Source: Rhodoferax ferrireducens T118
GTDB taxonomy: Bacteria > Pseudomonadota > Gammaproteobacteria > Burkholderiales > Burkholderiaceae_C
Length of the DNA: 64,000 nt
NCBI RefSeq assembly: GCF_000013605.1
Contig: NC_007908.1
Span: 620,001 to 684,000, forward strand
Reading direction: 5' to 3'
Of this stretch, positions 62,528-64,000 are shown piece by piece; the stretch's first letter is position 1, and the number at the start of each line of letters is the position of its first letter. Under the pieces are notes generated by a model, which was not told the DNA's origin, made no database searches, and saw only the letters and a program-made list of their open reading frames with translations. The position numbers were made by a program, and so were the translations under genes.

Positions 62528-64000
62528 ATGGATGAGCTCATTAGCCAATTAGCCACCGCTGCCCGAGGCATGTGGAAGCATCGCTGGTTGGGCCTGTTGG
62601 TGGCCTGGGCGGTTACCGCAATCGGCTTGTTCGTGGTGCTTTCGGTTCCCGACAAGTACGAAGCAACCGCCCGTATTTTTGTGGACACACAGTCGATTTT
62701 GAAGCCATTGATGTCGGGCTTGGCGGTGCAGCCCAATGTCGATCAGCAGGTGGGGATGTTGAGTCGCACGCTGATCAGTCGCCCCAATGTTGAAAAACTT
62801 GTTCGCATGGCCGACCTTGACCTGAAAACCCAATCCAAGAGCGAACACGAGGCCTTGATTGATCGTTTGATGAAAACGCTTGAAATCAAGAATGTGGGCC
62901 GGGACAACCTTTACGTGCTGTCCTACCGCGACACGAGCCCTGACAAGGCCAAGCGGGTGGTTCAGTCCCTGGTGTCAATTTTTGTTGAGTCCAGTCTGGG
63001 CGATAGCCGCAAAGACTCCAAGACCGCGCGCAGATTTATTGACGAGCAGATTCAGACCTATGTGACGAAGCTTGAGGAAGCAGAGGCACGGCTGAAGCAA
63101 TTCAGGCTTCGCAACATCGAGCTTCAGAATGCGGACGGGAAAGACATGGCCGGACAGATTGGTGCTGTCAGCAGCCAACTGAGTCAAGCCCGTCTGGACT
63201 TGCGCGAGGCAGAGAACGCGCGGGATTCGGCAAAACGTCAGCTCGATGCCGAAAAAGATCAGAACGCCAACATCACCTCTCGCAGTCTGCTCCAGGAGTC
63301 TGCCATGCAGAGTTCAACGCCCGAGATTGATGCGCGTATTGACGCCCAAAAGCGGCAGCTTGATGGGCTGCTGCAGCGTTTTACCGAGCAACATCCCGAT
63401 GTGGTTGGAACCCGGCGACTGATCCAGGAACTTGAGAGCACCAAAGCCAAGGAATTGCAGGAACTGCGCAAGACTGCGCTGGCGAATCCGGCAGCAGCGT
63501 CTGCCAACAGCATGGCTTACCAGGAGCTCCACCGCCTGCTGGCCTCCTCCGAGGTGCAGGTGGCTGCGTTGCGGGCCAGGGTGGGCGAGTACGAGACCCG
63601 TTACGCACGGGCGCGCGAGTTGATGAAAACCGCCCCTCAAATTGAAGCAGAACTTGCGCAATTGAATCGGGACTACGACATCAACAAGAAGAACTACAAC
63701 GACCTGGTTTCCAGACGAGAGTCAGCCGCCATGTCCGGCGACCTGGACAGTGCAGCAGGCATGGCCGATTTTCGTTTGATTGATCCGCCGCGTGCATCCC
63801 CCCAACCGGTGGCGCCCAACCGTCTGTTGCTGATGCCGCTTGCCCTGTTGGCCGGCTTGGGTGTCGGACTGGTCGCGGCCTTTGCTGCCAGTCAATTGCG
63901 TGCTGTTTTTCACGATGGACGCTCCCTGAAAGAGACCCTTGGGTTGCCACTGCTGGGTGTGGTGACCTTGGTGCTGGACGATGGGGCGGTACTGAGAGAG
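62528..64000 (+). CDS. XrtA-type polysaccharide chain-length determinant (5' part)
   Basis: Inner-membrane Wzz-type protein, 491 residues visible and open at the window end. First helix at about residues 19-40 (HRWLGLLVAWAVTAIGLFVVL), then a large coiled-coil periplasmic region and a second helix at about 437-458 (LLLMPLALLAGLGVGLVAAFAA) after the Pro-rich PPRASPQPVAPNRLLL. The form matches the chain-length protein that follows the export lipoprotein in exosortase A loci. It would act with a tyrosine kinase presumably encoded just beyond the window. Confidence 0.9.
   Translation, partial: MDELISQLATAARGMWKHRWLGLLVAWAVTAIGLFVVLSVPDKYEATARIFVDTQSILKPLMSGLAVQPNVDQQVGMLSRTLISRPNVEKLVRMADLDLKTQSKSEHEALIDRLMKTLEIKNVGRDNLYVLSYRDTSPDKAKRVVQSLVSIFVESSLGDSRKDSKTARRFIDEQIQTYVTKLEEAEARLKQFRLRNIELQNADGKDMAGQIGAVSSQLSQARLDLREAENARDSAKRQLDAEKDQNANITSRSLLQESAMQSSTPEIDARIDAQKRQLDGLLQRFTEQHPDVVGTRRLIQELESTKAKELQELRKTALANPAAASANSMAYQELHRLLASSEVQVAALRARVGEYETRYARARELMKTAPQIEAELAQLNRDYDINKKNYNDLVSRRESAAMSGDLDSAAGMADFRLIDPPRASPQPVAPNRLLLMPLALLAGLGVGLVAAFAASQLRAVFHDGRSLKETLGLPLLGVVTLVLDDGAVLRE

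Overview
The window is high-GC chromosomal DNA of a flagellated betaproteobacterium. Gene content and order (ahcY-tlyA-metF behind an SAH riboswitch, DUF3567 and DUF3108 proteins, a PhaM-type granule protein, the XrtA/PEP-CTERM exopolysaccharide genes) and a short interspersed repeat of the GGGGGCTAGAGGCC type point to Comamonadaceae, probably Rhodoferax or a close relative. This placement is inferred from the sequence alone.

Layout. 1-5.4 kb: end of a polyamine-type ABC importer, a ureohydrolase and succinate-semialdehyde dehydrogenase, together a guanidino-compound/GABA route. 5.5-6.8 kb: divergent cytochrome b561-like and cytochrome c' genes. 7.1-9.5 kb: a mannose-type EIIA, HPr and enzyme I. 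9.5-12.1 kb: glcD-lrgA-lrgB on the minus strand. 12.4-19.4 kb: housekeeping genes (psd, an enoyl-CoA hydratase homologue, purU, a ChaN-like lipoprotein, DUF3567, DUF3108, an FAH-family hydrolase, marC, a DksA-like protein). 19.5-25.2 kb: a copper-acquisition locus with two PCu(A)C chaperones, two DUF2946 proteins, an OprC-like TonB receptor and a TcuB-like membrane ferredoxin. 25.3-28.2 kb: PhaM, a FIST protein and a Phd/VapC toxin-antitoxin pair. 28.3-33 kb: queA, an HD-GYP protein, tgt, a membrane protein and a universal stress protein.

33.5-39.1 kb is a flagellar filament block: two nearly identical flagellins, fliD, fliS and fliT, followed by tRNA-Gly(CCC). 39.4-41.4 kb holds an uncharacterised protein, an RskA-like protein and a CBS protein. 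41.4-44.4 kb is a four-gene minus-strand operon of a J-domain protein and three proteins I do not recognise. 44.4-50.3 kb carries uup, a DUF2721 protein, a HAD phosphatase, prfC and an SDR. 50.6-53.0 kb has two divergently placed PEP-CTERM proteins, each behind a sigma-54-like site. 53.2-55.7 kb: a DMT transporter, a hydratase and a thioredoxin. 56.0-59.4 kb: the methyl cycle (SAH riboswitch, ahcY, tlyA, metF). From 59.5 kb to the end is the start of an XrtA-type exopolysaccharide locus (sigma-54-like promoter, PilZ, UDP-sugar epimerase, low-molecular-weight phosphatase, export lipoprotein, chain-length determinant) that runs off the window.

The most unusual observation is a roughly 50-60 bp interspersed element found 13 times. 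Five copies lie inside genes (phaM, uup twice, a HAD phosphatase, tlyA), and the four sense-oriented coding copies all use the same reading frame. Other points of interest are the sigma-54-like sites shared by the PEP-CTERM and PilZ genes, the glcD-lrgAB linkage, the J-domain operon with paired hairpins, and a 680-bp identical block shared by the two flagellins.
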